The position numbers were made by a program, and so were the translations under genes. A stretch of 64,000 bases of DNA from Alphaproteobacteria bacterium. GTDB taxonomy: Bacteria; Pseudomonadota; Alphaproteobacteria; Rhodobacterales; Rhodobacteraceae. The stretch is taken from positions 37,666 through 101,665 of the forward strand of contig JAUIIR010000007.1 of assembly GCA_030431485.1 (NCBI GenBank), given 5' to 3'. The notes below the pieces were generated by a model. It had not been told where the DNA came from and made no database searches. It saw only the letters and a list, made by a program, of their open reading frames with translations. Position 1 is the stretch's first letter. Each line of letters begins with the position of its first letter. Positions 62,724-64,000 of this stretch are shown in pieces.

Positions 62724-63875
62724 TCAACCTTTCATGGAATCCCAGAAGCCCTTCACCGATTTGAAGAAGCTCTTGGATTCCGGGTTGTTGTCTTCGCTCA
62801 GCTCTTCGAACTCACGCAAGAGTTCTTTTTGCTTGGCCGTGAGATTGACCGGTGTTTCCACCGCGAGTTCGATGAACATGTCACCCTGCCCCGCACCGCG
62901 AAGCGCCGGCATGCCTTTGCTCCGCAAACGCATCTGGCGACCGGATTGGCTGCCCGTCGGGATCGCCACACGGCTGCGCCCACCGTCGATGGTGGGCACC
63001 TCGATATTCCCCCCGAGGGCAGCCACGGTCATGGATACGGGTACACGGCAGTGCAGATGCACGCCATCGCGTTCAAAAAGCTCGTGTTTGGCAACTTCGA
63101 TGAAGATGTAGAGATCTCCCGGAGGTCCACCCCGCAAGCCTGCTTCGCCCTCACCGGCAAGCCGGATGCGGGTGCCGGTTTCGACCCCTTTCGGAATGTT
63201 CACGGACAAAGCACGTTCTTTCTGAACCCGACCCGCGCCAGAACATGTCTTGCAGGGGTTCTTGATCGTCTGACCGAGACCAGAACAGGTCGGACAGGTG
63301 CGTTCGACCGTAAAAAATCCTTGGGTCGCACGAACTTTGCCCATACCGGAACAAGTGGGACAGGTCGTTGGCTCTGCGCCACCTTCCGCCCCGGAACCAT
63401 TGCAAGAGCCACATTGCACCGAAGTCGGTACCTGAATGGTCTTTTGCAGGCCTTGATAGGCATCTTCCAGCGTCACACGCAGGTTGTACCGCAGGTCAGC
63501 CCCGCGCGATGCGCGCTGACGTCCGCCGCCGCGCTGGCCGCCCATGAAATCGCCAAAAAGGTCGTCGAACACATCGGAGAACGCGCTGGCGAAGTCACCC
63601 TGTCCGCCACCACCGAAACCGCCAGGACGACCACCGCCACCCATACCGCCTTCGAAGGCCGCATGGCCATAACGGTCGTAGGCGGCCTTCTTTTCGGCAT
63701 CCTTCAGGACTTCGTAAGCTTCGTTAGCTTCCTTGAACTTGTCTTCGGCCTCGGGATTGTCCGCATTGCGATCAGGATGAAGCTCTTTCGCTTTGGTGCG
63801 ATAGGCTTTTTTGATCTCGTCAGCAGAGGCGCCTTTCTTGAGGCCGAGCACTTCGTAGTAGTCACGTTTGGACAT
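62724..63875 (-). CDS. dnaJ: Chaperone DnaJ
   Basis: 383 aa from the second of two adjacent ATGs (63875), five bases after AAGGAGG. The J domain (1-70) has the HPD loop in [12 protein letters not shown] Gly/Phe-rich linker ([20 protein letters not shown]) follows, then four zinc-finger repeats ([32 protein letters not shown]) and the C-terminal peptide-binding domains. It stimulates DnaK ATPase and hands over unfolded clients. dnaK lies immediately upstream, with a hairpin between them. Confidence 0.97.
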   Translation of the reverse strand: MSKRDYYEVLGLKKGASADEIKKAYRTKAKELHPDRNADNPEAEDKFKEANEAYEVLKDAEKKAAYDRYGHAAFEGGMGGGGRPGGFGGGGQGDFASAFSDVFDDLFGDFMGGQRGGGRQRASRGADLRYNLRVTLEDAYQGLQKTIQVPTSVQCGSCNGSGAEGGAEPTTCPTCSGMGKVRATQGFFTVERTCPTCSGLGQTIKNPCKTCSGAGRVQKERALSVNIPKGVETGTRIRLAGEGEAGLRGGPPGDLYIFIEVAKHELFERDGVHLHCRVPVSMTVAALGGNIEVPTIDGGRSRVAIPTGSQSGRQMRLRSKGMPALRGAGQGDMFIELAVETPVNLTAKQKELLREFEELSEDNNPESKSFFKSVKGFWDSMKG

Positions 63876-63902
63876 CATGCCCTCCTTCTACGGAACGAAA
63901 GA

Positions 63903-63927
63903 GGCCGGCCCGGTGTCCGGACCGGCC
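63903..63927 (-). terminator. Intercistronic hairpin between dnaK and dnaJ
   Basis: Eleven-bp stem (63903-63913 with 63917-63927, GGCCGG-type arms, one G-U pair) with a 3-nt loop, followed on the minus strand by TCTTTCG. It lies between the dnaK stop and the dnaJ start and probably reduces dnaJ relative to dnaK. Confidence 0.6.
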
Positions 63928-63952
63928 CCATTTCGGTTCCGCCCAACCAGCG

Positions 63953-64000
63953 TCAGGCGCGCTTGTTGTCGTCGAGATCTTCGAAATCGGCATCGACGAT
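63953..64000 (-). CDS. dnaK: DnaK chaperone, last 15 codons only
   Basis: The window's right edge holds the reverse-strand end of a gene reading IVDADFEDLDDNKRA and a TGA stop. This acidic tail with DADFEDLD and the final KRA is the C-terminus of alphaproteobacterial DnaK. Position directly upstream of dnaJ on the same strand agrees with the standard dnaK-dnaJ operon. The rest of the gene lies outside the window. Confidence 0.85.
   Translation of the reverse strand: MVDADFEDLDDNKRA

Noticed and set aside
1..64000. CRISPR arrays, insertion sequences, phage genes, integrases, toxin-antitoxin pairs, classical defence genes
   Set aside because: None seen: no regular repeat-spacer array, no transposase, integrase or nuclease-defence motifs in any plausible frame.

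Overview
The window looks like chromosomal DNA of a roseobacter-group alphaproteobacterium (Rhodobacteraceae). This is judged from gene families and order, not from a database search. The clues are a TAXI-type TRAP transporter, a DUF3035 lipoprotein next to lspA and an M16 peptidase pair, the rsmB-heparinase-purH-lspA order, the secA-ppiC-argJ-mutT block, rimP-nusA-ylxR-infB, and the DnaK C-terminal tail. Genes are dense, moderately GC-rich, and often overlap by 4 bp (ATGA/GTGA). I see no insertion sequence, prophage, CRISPR array, rRNA or tRNA.

Region 1-24.5 kb is the transport and regulation half. It holds a class III aminotransferase cut by the window edge, a TAXI TRAP transporter (binding protein, intercistronic hairpin, fused permease, UspA), and a NarL-type response regulator whose gene overlaps, head to head, a seven-TM-type histidine kinase gene. 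A porin follows. Next is a PotABCD-like ABC importer with a hydantoin/Asp-Glu racemase-family gene, divergent from a GntR/FCD regulator and a GNAT acetyltransferase. Then come a family-5 solute-binding protein with no permeases, a MocR-type regulator with candidate operator repeats, a split MnmC pair (FAD oxidoreductase and MnmD methyltransferase on opposite strands), a DMT exporter and a soluble lytic transglycosylase.

Region 24.5-41 kb is mostly housekeeping: dapA, the two M16 proteins, DUF3035 lipoprotein, lspA, purH, heparinase-like protein, rsmB, an SDH assembly factor (DUF1674), dapB, rbfA, a DUF2233 protein, pmbA and an IMPase-family phosphatase. Between the IMPase gene and a membrane-bound winged-helix protein lies an intergenic cluster of GTACGG repeats, three of them spaced exactly 13 bp apart.

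Region 41-64 kb covers envelope biogenesis and the central dogma: tamA-tamB, a degenerate Hint-like protein, the rimP-nusA-ylxR-infB operon behind an attenuator-like leader, a 44-aa small protein, mutT-argJ-ppiC divergent from secA, a secreted protein of unknown function, a PstS-like/OmpA fusion, radC, dnaJ and the last codons of dnaK.

The items most worth a second look are the membrane-integrated winged-helix protein with its small two-cysteine secreted partner and the nearby 13-bp iterons, the head-to-head overlap of the two-component genes, the split MnmC locus, the PstS-OmpA fusion, and the conserved-looking 44-aa ORF. None is proven to be a new system from sequence alone.
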